Part shown: piece after piece, positions 53,001 through 61,512 of the stretch
Layout of the letters: every line of letters starts with the position of its first letter
Position numbering within the stretch: the stretch's first letter is position 1
DNA from: Montifringilla adamsi
Lineage: Eukaryota; Chordata; Aves; Passeriformes; Passeridae
DNA length: 64,000 nt
Assembly: GCA_017590115.1 (NCBI GenBank)
Contig: JAGGNK010006892.1
Location: 14,671,736 to 14,735,735, forward strand
Direction: 5' to 3'
Notes under the pieces: model-generated
What the model was told of the DNA's origin: nothing
Database searches by the model: none
What the model saw: the letters and a program-made list of their open reading frames with translations, nothing else
Program-made: the position numbers and the translations under genes

Positions 53001-56000
53001 AGTAAAATAAACCTAACAGTCCCCCACTGCTGCTCTAAGGAAACTAGAAAATTTCAGGCTACCTCAGCCACCTGGAAAACAAAAACAAAACCCCGTATTT
53101 TAACCCTAAAAGGAAATGGTTTCTTTGTATCCTGCTTTTGGTTTATCTTGATATCAATGGGTTTCGTTAGAAGATATCCCCAGTAAATTCTTGCCTCTCT
53201 TCCCTTCCTTTTACAGAGAAATATTTTATGATTTTTTACTTATTTGGTAATCTTATTTCTTCACCTACATAGCAGATATTTTACTATAATTATCAAATTC
53301 TATAGGGTCATGAAAAGTCATGGCAATTACAAATGTAATCTGAAGATGACCTTAGAATGCTTGGTTACATTTATGAAGACTGCTTCCCTGGATTTTCTGA
53401 GGGTTAAGAGTGAGTGTTAGGTGCTTGAGAGAGATCTTATTCCTTTTCCAACTCAGTAGTTTCCTACAGAAGCTTTTAAATAATTTCTTGATGTGTGGAA
53501 GAAACAACCATTCACCTAGGATTGAATTTTACCTGTTCTGGGCTTCAGGCCAAAGTAATTCTTTATTTAAGTAGCAGAGCGGGGTGGAAGAGGATGGAGA
53601 GTTTCTGGGCTCTCCTTTGTTACATGAACCCTGTGATCAGGCTGCCAGCTCGAGGTGCCAACAAAACAGCACTGTGAGACAGGATTGGTCCCTGTTCTCT
53701 GTCATAAAGTGGAATCCATTTCAGCATACAGTAAGTAGAAATGAAGAGCATTGGTAGCAGGCAAGGGTATTTACAGCTGTGCAAAACTTTGCATCAGGTG
53801 TGTAGGGAAATGGCACAAAGGATCTCTTTTCTTCCAGCTCTATTTTGTAATTATTGCCACTCTCATTAACGAAAAAGGGGCATGTTTCAGGAGGGAGAGA
53901 GTCAGTAATTTAGCAAAAGAAGGTATACCCAATGCTCATGCTGAAAGGATGCTAAGACAACATAAATCCCACAAACTACCAGTTTGTCAGTATTTCTTTT
54001 AAAATTTTTAGAAGTATCTATGGAAAGTTGTCTTCTTCTTTTTTTCCTTTTTCCTTTTTTTTTTTTTTTTTTCCATTTTAAAACAATAAGAAAAAGGATG
54101 AGGGGTTAAGAAGGATAAGTGTTGACCTAGAATTTGCCCTATCAGTAATTCTTAGATTGTTGAGTTTAAGATAGTATGTCAAACATATGAAACAGTGGAA
54201 AAAACCCATAGTTTGGGAACAAGTCTGTGTAAGAGCATGTTTGAGAAGTCTTCATTATACAAATTCAGTGCCAGAGATCCAGCCTTTCTGGAAATGACTT
54301 TGCAAACAAGCAAAGGTACAAAGAAGGTCCTGTACTGAGCCTAGAGTTAACTTCCTGCTGGGATTCTTAATTAAAAGTTGTGGTGAGCTGTACTGCTTAC
54401 ATGTATTTTTAGAATGACTCAAAGGCACTGGGCACATTTTACCTGGTAATGTTGGCTCTGGGGAGCCTTATCAGTGAAGAACCTGGACACTCACAGCACC
54501 AGATGTTAAGGACTGTGTTGTATTTTGTCCACATTGTACTGAGGATGACTAATAGAAACCTGAACACCCAAACGTTTTATTTTGTCCAAAGCTTGGCTTT
54601 GTTCACCTGGATTATGAGCTGTAATTTGCAGTTTTATAAATTCCTGTGCATGGCCGTGTGAAGATACATATGAAATACAAACATGGGTTATTTTATTTCA
54701 TTTCATAATATTAGTATGCTTTTCATGAATTAATGACTTCAAAAGGAGAGGGGAAAAAAAGAAATATTTGTATACATTTTAAGGTTAGTCTTTTCCAATG
54801 GTGTTGCCAAGATGAAAAAGGAGTAATTTTCCTACACTGTGTGAGGGATTTGCCGTCATTACTGAACCCAGCAAAGCATGGACTCCTCCTTAGTTTAGTA
54901 CCTACTAGCTAAATTGAAGTACTTACTAGCTAACTGAAGTCTTATGCATTCCAAATATTTTAGGTATGATGCCTGTTTTCTTTCTTTCTTCTTACCAGCT
55001 CACTGCCCTCCTACTTGATAGCATTCCTATTAGATTTTTTCCCCCTGAGTATTTTGTCCCCATGAACGGTAGACAGAATGGAAGCAGAGAGATCAAGAAA
55101 ATTGACATCTATATCAATGTCGGTTAAAGTCTGCTCTTGAGAGAGAGAGATAAGCATTTAATCTAAAATCCCTACCCAAAATTGAACACATTTGTCGCTC
55201 ACTACAAAAAGGGAAATTTTCTTCTCCCCACAATTGTCAGATTTAAAGTTTTCAATTTTACGTTGATTATGTTGGAAGCAAATTGCATTGATACAGTCCT
55301 GTTAAAATTATTATTTTTAATTTTAAAGAGGAGAAAAAAAAAAAAAAACCAAAACCACAATACCATGAAAACTTGAAGGGAGCTAACAGTAACATCTGAG
55401 TTTAGACACTGCCCAACGATTTTCTTTCCAATAATATTTTCTTGCTTTCGTACTCACTTTTTTTGTGTCTTGCAGATACATGATTGTAATATCCAGAACT
55501 TAACAGTTGGTGCACTGTGGTTTTTACCACCATAAGGGATTTTTCCTGTTTGATAGCATAATGCCTTTATAAGTGTAGATAATGCAAAGTATGACATTAA
55601 GGAATCCATTCCCGTGGCAGTGTTTACTTGCTCTCTGCATTTGCCCAGCTCTCTGAATGGGGACTTTTGTGCTGGATGAGAGGAGCCATGCAGTCTCGGA
55701 CAGGAGCCCAAAGAAGCAGTGTTGAATTCAGAAGATGAAAGGCTGAGTACTTTGCATTCTCCTTGTTACCTAGGCCTGTCAGGATGGATTTGGAAAATAA
55801 ACCACATGGGAATAATTTAGGTGTCTTTTCCCTTTTTCATTTCACTGGTGACTGTGTCAGTTTGTCATCCCCAAAGATTTCCCGTATTCAAACACCATTT
55901 ATCATCCCAGAGGGATCTCCTTATATATTATGGAAGTATGTTTTAGATGTTAGAGCTGTAGGCATCCCAGATCATCCTGACTGTGACAAAGACAAGAGAT

Positions 56001-59000
56001 TTTGTTGTTACCCTGCAGCCAGGACATGACAATCATTTATATTTGCTAGGCTTTGTGTGCCTGTTGATGCCTCATTAATTACAAGTCATTTTGGGATGGT
56101 TCCATTGGCTGTGTGTGAAGAATAGAAGAAAATTTTCTTAATTAATGGAGAAGGGGAAATCTGTTGAAATGAAAAGAACACATTAATCTGTTTTCTGCTC
56201 TGAACTCACCTAAGGAGTTAGTTGAACTGACACACCACAATCAATTTTCATTCAACAGAATTTCAAATCAAAATGAACAGCAGCAAAGTTATAAATTGCA
56301 TCTACTTCCCATGCTGTTTCACAGTTTTAATATATTTTTCTCCATTCTGCACTGAACTTACTCTTCTCTTTGGCCAAACCAATGCCCATTCTTCTCCAAG
56401 CATGGTGCCTTCATCCCAAATATGAAGGACACACAGAGCTGCACTTAAAACATGTTCTGGATTTAGTGGAGAGTTAGTCCACTGTGCTCTTTGTTACATA
56501 AACATTTTACAGAGGAGGTAGATAACCAAACAATCTTACCCTTTAATGTCTTTTCTTGATGAGTAAAATAGTACTAAAAATTCTAATTTTTGTCCTTTGT
56601 GGTACTGGAGGAATTTCCAATGCAATAGTGTCATCACTGTAATTACAACTAGTTAGATTCCTCTAAAAAATAAATATAAACACAATGGATTTTTTGGTTT
56701 GAAGTACGCACAGGTATCATGTGACACAGGAAGTACAGATACATTAAAGATTGAGAATCTTTTTTGCTGGGTATCACTACTTGAAATATGACAATTACAA
56801 AATAGGAGTATTTTTGCAGTATGTTGCATTATTCATTGTTCTGCCATAAAAAATTGGTTATCTTTTAAAATCAGATTTTACATTTTGATTCTTTTTTATT
56901 CCCATCCAAATTCTATGTGAAGGAATTTGTTCAAATCAATTTTTGTAAAACACTGAATAAATCTAAATGAATGAAACAATTCTACTAGAATAATTTAAAC
57001 ATCCTAAATATAGTAATATGGCCATGACTTTTAACAGATGAGAGGAAGGAATGCACTGTAAAAGATATCAGCATGCAGAATGTATTATTTATGTCTTTGT
57101 ATTCATAGTCCTCAGTTAAGGCTGTTTAACACAGACTGGGAGGGGAAGGTAATATCAGCGTGATAATCCAAATCTCAAGTATAATAATTTTACAGAGTAA
57201 ATGTATTTATAAATCAGATTTAAAAAATATATTGACTAGCTCTGCTTAATCAGTTCCCATTGCTTTTTCAGCTGAACTCTAGAGCTGTGTTCCTGCAGTC
57301 AGCTCATGTATAGGTGTCCACATGGTCACCCCAAAATGAGTACAGTGGGGATGTAATAAAAGCCCAATAAGTTAATAAATAAGGACTGGGTAATCATTGC
57401 ACTGAAGTTTCCTTAGATACAGAAAGTTATTTAATTCAGCAGTGGTCTTCTATTAGTCAAAAGCTACTTTGAATTAGGTGCAGGTGTTTGTACAGTTAAT
57501 ACAGTAATACAGAGAGAATTAATTTGCAGTTTCAGAAATATCTACCTGTAGTCATCTTATTGTAGGTGCAATCAGACAGATGTTAACACTCAATGCTGTG
57601 TTCTTAGTAGAGAAGAACTACAAATAAAGCTTTTCATCCAGAGTCACACTGTTAACTTTGTTTTCTTCTATGTATAACTTTAGTGAAAGTTGGTTTCATT
57701 CCCATAATTCAAAATGTGTGTAAATGTATATAAAATCTTTTTTCTAGATGGGGTGAGAGCAGCAGAGAATGATGAGTAGAAATTGTAAAACTTGCCTCCC
57801 AAAAGTATGCATGTCTGTGAAAAAATGCTTTAAAAACAACTCCTTCCCTGAAGTTCTCTTCACTGTAGGATACCAAAATCCTGAAGTCTATATTGCAAGC
57901 TTATATTCCTTAACATTGCCAAATTATGTGTGAATGTATACTGAAGAAAAACATGTAGATGATTCTGCAAACAGAACTACAAAATTTTTGAGATGTGATT
58001 TAGACTTCTGGCAGATCTTTTTATATGGTCAACAGAATTTTTAATAGCTGCCATGTTGGCAGCCAAATCCTGTATCCCATGGCAAGAGTGTCAAGAAAAG
58101 CTTACCCCAAATGGCTCAACAGCTAGGATATTCCACGTGAAAGCTGGAGCTGTGGGTTTGAACTCCCTCAGGTGAAAGAAAGCATTGAGCCAGACGTCTC
58201 ACTTCTGAGCTGCTGCCTGACATCTCCATGTAGCGCAGATGGTGTCAAGCACCTCTTACTTTCTTCTGGGTGCACTTTAAAATGAAAGGTGCTCCTCTTC
58301 CTCATTTTCAGGTATGCTCAGAACATACTGCAGTCCACAGGGACTTGATGTGGTTTTGCATATTAGCTTAATTGAAACTAAATGTGAAGAACTAACCAGA
58401 AGGGTTGTTGTCCTTCATTCTTGCTAGATATAATGCTCGTACAGAAGGTGATCAGTGTTACTTTGCTGATCTACCTGAGAAAAGGTTTTTATTAGGTTAC
58501 TTTTAAATGTACCTAGTAAAACTTAAGGATCCTAGAACATCTAAAGGAGCCTCTGTGTTCAATTGTATTTTTTTAGGGCAGTAAGATGTGCAGGTAACTA
58601 GTGGGTATTCTGTTAATCCCACCCAGTTTGGTTTGTCTACCATCTTTTTCTTCCTTCTTTCACTTAATATAAAATCTTTCACCTTCCTCTGGTAGCATTG
58701 CTAGCACCCACGTGTTTTCCTCCTTCAAAAACATTTGTTATGCCATTTTCCTCCTCTTTTATTTTCATTATATGCAGGTCTTCCTTTCTGGGACCAACCA
58801 ATTAAACCTATGGAGTTTCTTCAACCAGTTCAGTCTTTCCCTAGTGTAGTCTGCTGTATTGCTACTGTCTTTACATCTGTTTACTGCTCCCTACAACTTT
58901 ATTGATCATTTTTAAAATTACTTGTTTTCCATTATGCAAGACTGTGCTTACTTCTATCCTACTTTTTTTCTCATTGATTATTTGTATTTCCCTCAAAACA

Positions 59001-61337
59001 TTTTCGTCCACGCCATCTCTGAAGACCAACTCTCACCTCTATGTTGCACAGGCCTGTGCAGAGACCATTGAAATCAAAGGCAGGCCCTTCTGTAATTTCA
59101 CAGCCCTTTAGTTGAGTTTCTCTCCAGGAAAACCCATTTTTTTCCCCCATTTCTTGAAATTCTTTAAATATTACTTCTTTCATGAAACCTGTCAGTGAGA
59201 ATTCATCCAAGGGAAGTGGATGTACATTAAAATATGTATTCCTTGCTTTGAAATTTCAACTGCAATATGTGTCTTGTGAACTTATTAACTGTTTGACATG
59301 TGACTGCATATATTAGATCTTTCTTGGAGCAAAGGCATCTTCCAGTTTAGGGCTGAGCAAACGGAAGTCTGTGATGGTATTTATAGAAAGATAAATGTTT
59401 GTCATCTTTGTAGACGTTTGGGGGGGAGTTGGGTTTCTTTTTCTTTCAATTATAACAATATCTATTAAAATAACATTTGTAGTAAATAAGACAATGGAAA
59501 TATGTTGCCAAGTCCAGGCTTTGCAATTAATGTTTGCTGAGTCAAACTCATTTTTCTTCCTTATGATGGAAGACTTTTAATACCCACATTGTTTGGTGTT
59601 GTAAATGAATATGTCTCTATTTGGCTGCACATCCTGCCTTGTAAATATACCAAGTCAAAGTCAACATGTTTTCTCCCAGGAGAAAAAATCTTGCATAAAA
59701 ATTTATTGTAGCAGATGAGATTGAAAGCTTGCCATGAATGTGAAAAAGAGATTCAGAGGTGAACAGAATATTTAAAGTGTCTGGAATACTGCTGTGGCAG
59801 GGGAATGTTAATCTGATGTTGTCCGGGCAGGAGGCAGCCCTTGGAGCCGACACATTCCTTGGGGCCCTGCTGCAAACTGAGCTGCCAGCGCAGTGTTTAC
59901 AGCGAGCTGCAGGGCCGGCGTGCTCTGTACACATGAACTGAGCCTGCCTGCCACGCAGACAGCACATGGCAAATGTGCTCTTCTAATTAAAAGCAAACTT
60001 AAGTGTTGCATTTAACCTTGACAATACTGAGCAGGTGGATCACACTGATGTGTTAGTAAGAACACAAACATAGGAAATGTCCAGTGTACATCGTGACACT
60101 GTTTATATTTATCATGCTTGTTTTAACTCCAAAATGTGACTGTAATTTATAAGCAAGTGAAATGTCAGCATTCGAAGCAGAAATATTTTAATGTGTTTAC
60201 TCCAAAGTCTTAAGGTTGTATATATTTTTAAAAAAATGTTAACACACACATATGTGGACACAGTGTCCACTGTGTTTTAAAGACCACTACTACAAATCAG
60301 TACTGTGTCTGTCATGAAAAGATGGTTTCATCCAAGTCCAGTTTGACAGATAGTAGTAGCTGAATTGATGTTATTCTTGTATCGTGGTTTCACAGAACAT
60401 AACAGCATGTTGTCTTTCTTTTTTTTTTTCTGTTCCCCAGATAGTGGTGGTACCAAAGGGGAAAGACTGAGTGCCAAACTAAAAGCTCTGCCTGGAACAA
60501 GTGAACCCTATGAAAGTAGCAGCAGTAAAGAAATAGGCAAGTAGACATCTTATACCTTTTTTAATTTCATGGTCCTCAGAGAGAGGAAAAACAAGGAGAG
60601 AGGAAAAAATAGAAGTTGTTGCAAGAGTATGTAAAATTAGATATCTGAGGAAACATTTTCCCATGCAAATGAGGTTTTTGCTTCATCGTTTAGAGCTCAC
60701 TATAAAGTAATTGTAAATATTAAGAAATGTGGCCCATGTTAATATTGCTTTCAATATCTGTCTGCTGCATCCTTTAAGTCAGTTCTTGCCATTCTGCAGT
60801 CATAGGTTCTTCAACAAGACTGAATTTTCAAAGGGTTTAAAAACTGAAATTCATGTGGAATGTGGTACTTCCTAAAAAGCCGTTCCTCAAACAAGTCATC
60901 AGTCTTGCTGTTCCTTGCACATATCCAAAGTCTTTTTCTCACTGCTGTATAATAAGAGAAATTTATTTTATAAAAAACCCAAGAGACTTCCATCTGTAGA
61001 ACTCTGGAACTTTGCTCTTATGCTCTGCCTCAGTTCCTGGATGCGATGCTTTGTTCTCCTTCAGCGTTCACATGCTCTTTCTGGTCTACATTTCAAAGAC
61101 ACAGATGTATAGTGCTGAATCCTAATCTTGTATTTGATTTTGTATGTTTAAAACCAGCTAAAATTAAAGCTAAAATAGTTTGTACATGTTTCACATGTAT
61201 TTATTTAAATCCTAGATGCCTCCTATGCAGATCCTCTTGGCCCACAACCCGAAAGACCAAAAACAGCGGCAAGAAAAAGAATGGAGGAAGATGATTTTGC
61301 TGATGAAGAACTAGGAGAGGATCTGCTTCCAGAATAG
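21880..61337 (+). CDS. IFT88: IFT88, intraflagellar transport protein 88 (complete, 25 coding exons)
   Basis: The joined exons give 816 residues, close to the 824 I recall for the shorter human form. IFT88 is a core subunit of the IFT-B train, which carries cargo from the cilium base to the tip along axonemal microtubules. It is needed for ciliogenesis and ciliary Hedgehog signalling. The protein begins MMQNVHPAP, followed by acidic/Tyr-rich EDDLYSGYNDYNP. A low-complexity linker (to about residue 133) contains two RPMT motifs. A coiled-coil-like KMRQLEKKVNELVEES lies at 137-152. TPR helices fill about 195-300 and 400-690 (for example AEALTTYQVIVKN, ALTNKGNTVFANGD, AIEWLLQLISVVPTDP). A basic/serine-rich tail follows, and the protein ends in acidic DDFADEELGEDLLPE. 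Every junction keeps frame. Two introns need GC donors. Confidence 0.96.
22873..22909. repeat. Two-copy short tandem repeat
   Basis: GGTTGTGGAATTGTGA occurs at 22873-22888 and again at 22894-22909, about 40 bp before the exon 3 acceptor of IFT88. Confidence 0.9.
22950..23012 (+). CDS. IFT88: IFT88 exon 3
   Basis: 63 bp between acceptor CTTTTCTAG and donor GTAAGT. It encodes 21 residues, DLENDVAFQQAAKTSHGRRP plus P, highly like mammalian IFT88. Both ends are phase 0. Confidence 0.93.
23140..23196 (+). CDS. IFT88: IFT88 exon 4, probable GC donor
   Basis: Acceptor CCCACCCAG, then 19 codons ending PLATGFG. To join in frame to the next exon (SKATLTSSMGRPMTG) the exon must stop at 23196, where the intron starts GCAGGT. 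The nearest GT, at 23201, would add 4 bases and shift the frame. The 3' boundary is therefore inferred from homology. Confidence 0.8.
23900..23953 (+). CDS. IFT88: IFT88 exon 5
   Basis: 54 bp between acceptor CTTTTGTAG and donor GTAAAA. It encodes SKATLTSSMGRPMTGTIQ, the first RPMT motif of the linker. It is phase 0 at both ends, so it could be skipped without breaking the frame. Confidence 0.92.
24321..24384 (+). CDS. IFT88: IFT88 exon 6
   Basis: 64 bp between acceptor TTTATTTGAG and donor GTATGG. It encodes DGVSRPMTAVQAAGYTKAAV and then R, with a split Gly codon at the end. It carries the second RPMT motif of the linker. Confidence 0.93.
24467..24536 (+). CDS. IFT88: IFT88 exon 7
   Basis: 70 bp between acceptor TTTTACAG and donor GTTTGT. 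It encodes SSFDPLGQARGPASPLEKK and a few more residues. This is the end of the disordered linker before the coiled coil. Confidence 0.92.
25504..25594 (+). CDS. IFT88: IFT88 exon 8
   Basis: 91 bp between acceptor TTTTATTTTAG and donor GTAGTT. It encodes a heptad-like charged helix (KMRQLEKKVNELVEES) followed by CVANSCGDLKL, strongly conserved in the family. Confidence 0.93.
26620..26724 (+). CDS. IFT88: IFT88 exon 9
   Basis: 105 bp between acceptor TTTAAG and donor GTAAGT, phase 0 at both ends. It encodes the charged helix ALEKAKEAGRQERELLRQRE and then INLDLTYT, the lead-in to the first TPR. Confidence 0.94.
27752..27854 (+). CDS. IFT88: IFT88 exon 10
   Basis: 103 bp between acceptor TTTTTTATAG and donor GTAGGT. 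It encodes a TPR helix pair, LLNLASQYVANEMYAEAL and TTYQVIVKNKMFS, with the usual small/aromatic spacing. Confidence 0.95.
28504..28618 (+). CDS. IFT88: IFT88 exon 11
   Basis: 115 bp between acceptor TTTTGATAG and donor GTGAGT. It encodes a TPR, VNMGNIYLKQRNYSKAIKFY followed by RMALDQ. Confidence 0.95.
28717..28948 (+). CDS. IFT88: IFT88 exon 12
   Basis: 232 bp, the largest coding exon, between acceptor TTACTTAG and donor GTAAGT. It encodes a TPR (ENIGVAFIKTGQYVDAISSF), then LKAGFNLILCYFAIGNGEQM and EVPLEVDYEDKYISLN. Confidence 0.95.
29404..29474 (+). CDS. IFT88: IFT88 exon 13
   Basis: 71 bp between acceptor CCCCCTCCAG and donor GTAATG. It encodes DDLHTNLLIEAIKNDSLSQI and then ERE, the linker between the two TPR blocks. 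Confidence 0.94.
29922..30123 (-). mobile_element. CR1 LINE 3' fragment, antisense, next to IFT88 exon 14
   Basis: Antisense CR1 3' end. On the plus strand it runs from AGAATGGTTTGGTTTGGAAG through CAGGTTGCTCAGAGCCCCAT to CTGTTCCAGAGCTGCACCAC and AAAAATTTCTTTC. It is little diverged from the usual avian copies, so probably fairly young. It ends about 35 bp before the exon 14 start. Confidence 0.9.
30158..30244 (+). CDS. IFT88: IFT88 exon 14
   Basis: 87 bp between acceptor TTTCCTCTAG and donor GTAAGA. It encodes KSLAEEYIMTAAKLIAPAIE and then TSFAVGYD. An antisense CR1 fragment ends only about 35 bp before it. Confidence 0.94.
30245..32774. other. IFT88 intron 14
   Basis: AT-rich. It holds the 22 bp tandem duplication and an 18 bp perfect palindrome at 31048-31065. 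No other gene or repeat was recognised. Confidence 0.75.
30344..30387. repeat. Two-copy 22 bp tandem repeat
   Basis: Two adjacent 22 bp units beginning CTCTGTGCATCTC and ending ACACAGG, differing at a few bases. Confidence 0.85.
32775..32874 (+). CDS. IFT88: IFT88 exon 15
   Basis: 100 bp between acceptor CTGTTGCAG and donor GTATAG. It encodes CVDAVKASHYVELANDLEIN and then KATTYLRQQNFNQ, opening the second TPR block. Confidence 0.94.
33839..34414 (+). mobile_element. LTR-like retroviral repeat (probable solo LTR) in IFT88 intron 15
   Basis: A 576 bp block starting TGTGGTTTAACCCCAGCTGG and ending AACCAGCACA. It contains GATGGGGGATAGAATCAGAAG, CCCTTTGGTCAGCTGGGG and CAGCCAAAACCAGCACA. I recognise this as an avian dispersed LTR of an endogenous retrovirus. 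It has TG...CA ends but no clear flanking target-site duplication, and I see no internal viral genes beside it, so it is probably a solo LTR. The family name is uncertain. Confidence 0.72.
34996..35078. repeat. Poly-A / A-rich tract
   Basis: About 46 uninterrupted A residues, followed by AACCAAAAAACCCAAAA-type units. The length is prone to sequencing error. No element ending in this tail was recognised upstream. Confidence 0.95.
35079..37176. other. Rest of IFT88 intron 15
   Basis: AT-rich sequence with many T and A runs. I see no exon, RNA gene or recognisable repeat. Confidence 0.7.
37177..37263 (+). CDS. IFT88: IFT88 exon 16
   Basis: 87 bp between acceptor TTATTTCTAG and donor GTAAGT, phase 0 at both ends. 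It encodes ALETLKMFEKKDSRVKSAAA and then TNLSFLYYL. Confidence 0.94.
37860..38046 (+). CDS. IFT88: IFT88 exon 17
   Basis: 187 bp between acceptor TTCATGTAG and donor GTAAGT. It encodes a pair of very conserved TPR helices: YADLAVNSDRYNPAALTNKG, NTVFANGDCEKAAEFYKEAL and RNDSLCTEALYNL. Confidence 0.96.
38630..38738 (+). CDS. IFT88: IFT88 exon 18
   Basis: 109 bp after acceptor ATTTTTCAG. It encodes LTYKKLNRIDEALDCFLKLH and AILPNSAQVLYQLAS. I placed the end at 38738 before the weak donor GTATCT because this alone joins in frame to the exon at 40150 (split Ile codon). Reading on leads to an intronic stop. Confidence 0.88.
38739..40149. other. IFT88 intron 18
   Basis: It includes a moderately GC-rich patch around 39400-39740 that gives a 131-codon minus-strand frame, but with no motif or splice context. 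Nothing else was recognised. Confidence 0.65.
40150..40300 (+). CDS. IFT88: IFT88 exon 19
   Basis: 151 bp between acceptor AAAACTCAG (a weak pyrimidine tract) and donor GTAATT. It encodes IMEDPNQAIEWLLQLISVVP and TDPHVLSKLGNLYDTEGDKS followed by QAFHYYCE. Confidence 0.94.
41448..41563 (+). CDS. IFT88: IFT88 exon 20
   Basis: 116 bp between acceptor TATTTTGTCAG and donor GTAAGT. It encodes SYRYFPSNIEVIEWLGAYYI and then DTQFCEKAIEYFERAALI. As I recall it, the human protein has Trp where this sequence has Cys in TQFC. Confidence 0.94.
41564..44081. other. IFT88 intron 20
   Basis: AT-rich. A 17 bp unit, TACTGTTAACATGAAAA, occurs at 43440-43456 and again at 43471-43487. No gene was seen. Confidence 0.75.
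44082..44134 (+). CDS. IFT88: IFT88 exon 21
   Basis: 53 bp between acceptor TTTATATGCAG and donor GTAAGT. It encodes PTQVKWQLMVASCYRRS, the start of the last TPR. Confidence 0.94.
44205..44390 (+). mobile_element. Possible diverged CR1 fragment
   Basis: GGAGACAGACTGGAGTCTGC followed downstream by GAGACACTGGAACAATG and GTCATAGAGAAAGGTC follows the order of CR1 3' motifs. It is heavily diverged, so the boundaries are uncertain. It lies in intron 21, between exons 21 and 22. Confidence 0.4.
44650..44715 (+). CDS. IFT88: IFT88 exon 22
   Basis: 66 bp between acceptor TGTTTGCAG and donor GTAAGT. It encodes NYQKALEKYKVIHRKFPENV and E, the second helix of that TPR. Confidence 0.94.
46426..46532 (+). 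CDS. IFT88: IFT88 exon 23
   Basis: 107 bp between acceptor TTTCCAATTAG and donor GTAAGT. It encodes LRFLVRLCTDMGLKEVQEYI and then a Lys/Glu-rich helix ending EIREQ, which closes the TPR domain. Confidence 0.94.
48425..48920 (-). mobile_element. CR1 LINE 3' fragment, antisense
   Basis: About 500 bp of antisense CR1. The plus-strand motifs run in order: CACAGAATGGTTTGGATTG, CAGGTTGCTCAGAGCCCCGT, CAACCTGTTCCAGTGTCCC, CCTTGTCCTGTCACCACAGG, CTTCTCCAGGCTGAACAAC, CTCTGGGCCCTCTCCAACAG and CCCCAGAACTGGACACAC. Reading the minus strand gives parts of the reverse-transcriptase C-terminal region broken by stops. Confidence 0.92.
50337..50363 (+). other. G-quadruplex-prone G-tract
   Basis: G runs of 4-5, 5, 3, 6 and 3 separated by one or two bases occur within 27 bp of IFT88 intron 23, on the sense strand. 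Confidence 0.7.
52173..52227 (+). CDS. IFT88: IFT88 exon 24
   Basis: 55 bp between acceptor ACTGTTGTGCAG and donor GTAAGT. It encodes the basic/glycine tail RIKSGREGSARSRKEGSG. It is short and low in complexity, but its place, phase and RIKSGR motif match the family. Confidence 0.88.
54031..54074. repeat. Pyrimidine (T-rich) tract
   Basis: Almost pure T with scattered C, ending in 20 or more T residues. Confidence 0.95.
58105..58200 (+). mobile_element. Possible tRNA-derived SINE relic
   Basis: TGGCTCAACAGCTAGG resembles a tRNA A box. GGTTTGAACTCCC, about 42 bp later, resembles a B box at the spacing expected in a tRNA gene. AAAGAAAGCATTGAGCC follows, as in some old amniote tRNA-type repeats. 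The cloverleaf is not intact, so this is not a working tRNA gene. Confidence 0.4.
60254..60270. repeat. Perfect inverted repeat GTGGACAC-A-GTGTCCAC
   Basis: Two 8 bp arms with a single-base loop, about 170 bp before exon 25. The inner GGACAcagTGTCC resembles a steroid-receptor-type palindrome with 3 bp spacing. Confidence 0.8.
60441..60536 (+). CDS. IFT88: IFT88 exon 25, GC donor
   Basis: 96 bp after acceptor CTGTTCCCCAG. It encodes SGGTKGERLSAKLKALPGTS and then EPYESSSSKEI. The exon must end at 60536 to keep frame with DASYADPLGP in the last exon, so the intron begins GCAAGT, a textbook GC-type donor after AG. Confidence 0.92.
61216..61337 (+). CDS. IFT88: IFT88 exon 26, terminal coding exon with stop
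   Basis: 122 coding bases after acceptor AAATCCTAG. It encodes ASYADPLGPQPERPKTAARK and the acidic end DDFADEELGEDLLPE, then TAG at 61335-61337. The acidic C-terminus is typical of IFT88. Confidence 0.96.
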
Positions 61338-61506
61338 CATATGGGCCACTCATCTTTTTATAATCCTTTTAAAAGTTTTAGCTGAAAAAGTTTTTATTCA
61401 TAATGATTTTGTAGTGGATTTTTATAAACTATTTGTGAAATACTTTGAACATGTGGTACCCTGTGTTAAAAACTTGGATTTGTAATTACAGTGTCTTCTA
61501 TGATTG

Positions 61507-61512
61507 ATTAAA
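61507..61512 (+). terminator. Candidate polyadenylation signal for IFT88
   Basis: ATTAAA lies 170 bp after the stop, followed by a T-rich stretch. It is the commonest variant of the poly-A signal. No AATAAA lies closer, though longer 3' ends are possible. Confidence 0.4.

Larger units (their letters stand above)
52228..60440. other. IFT88 intron 24 (8.2 kb)
   Basis: Long AT-rich intron. It contains a pyrimidine tract (54031-54074), a tRNA-like SINE relic (about 58105-58200), a short GC-rich block (59800-59965) and a perfect inverted repeat (60254-60270). No additional exon was recognised. Confidence 0.7.
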
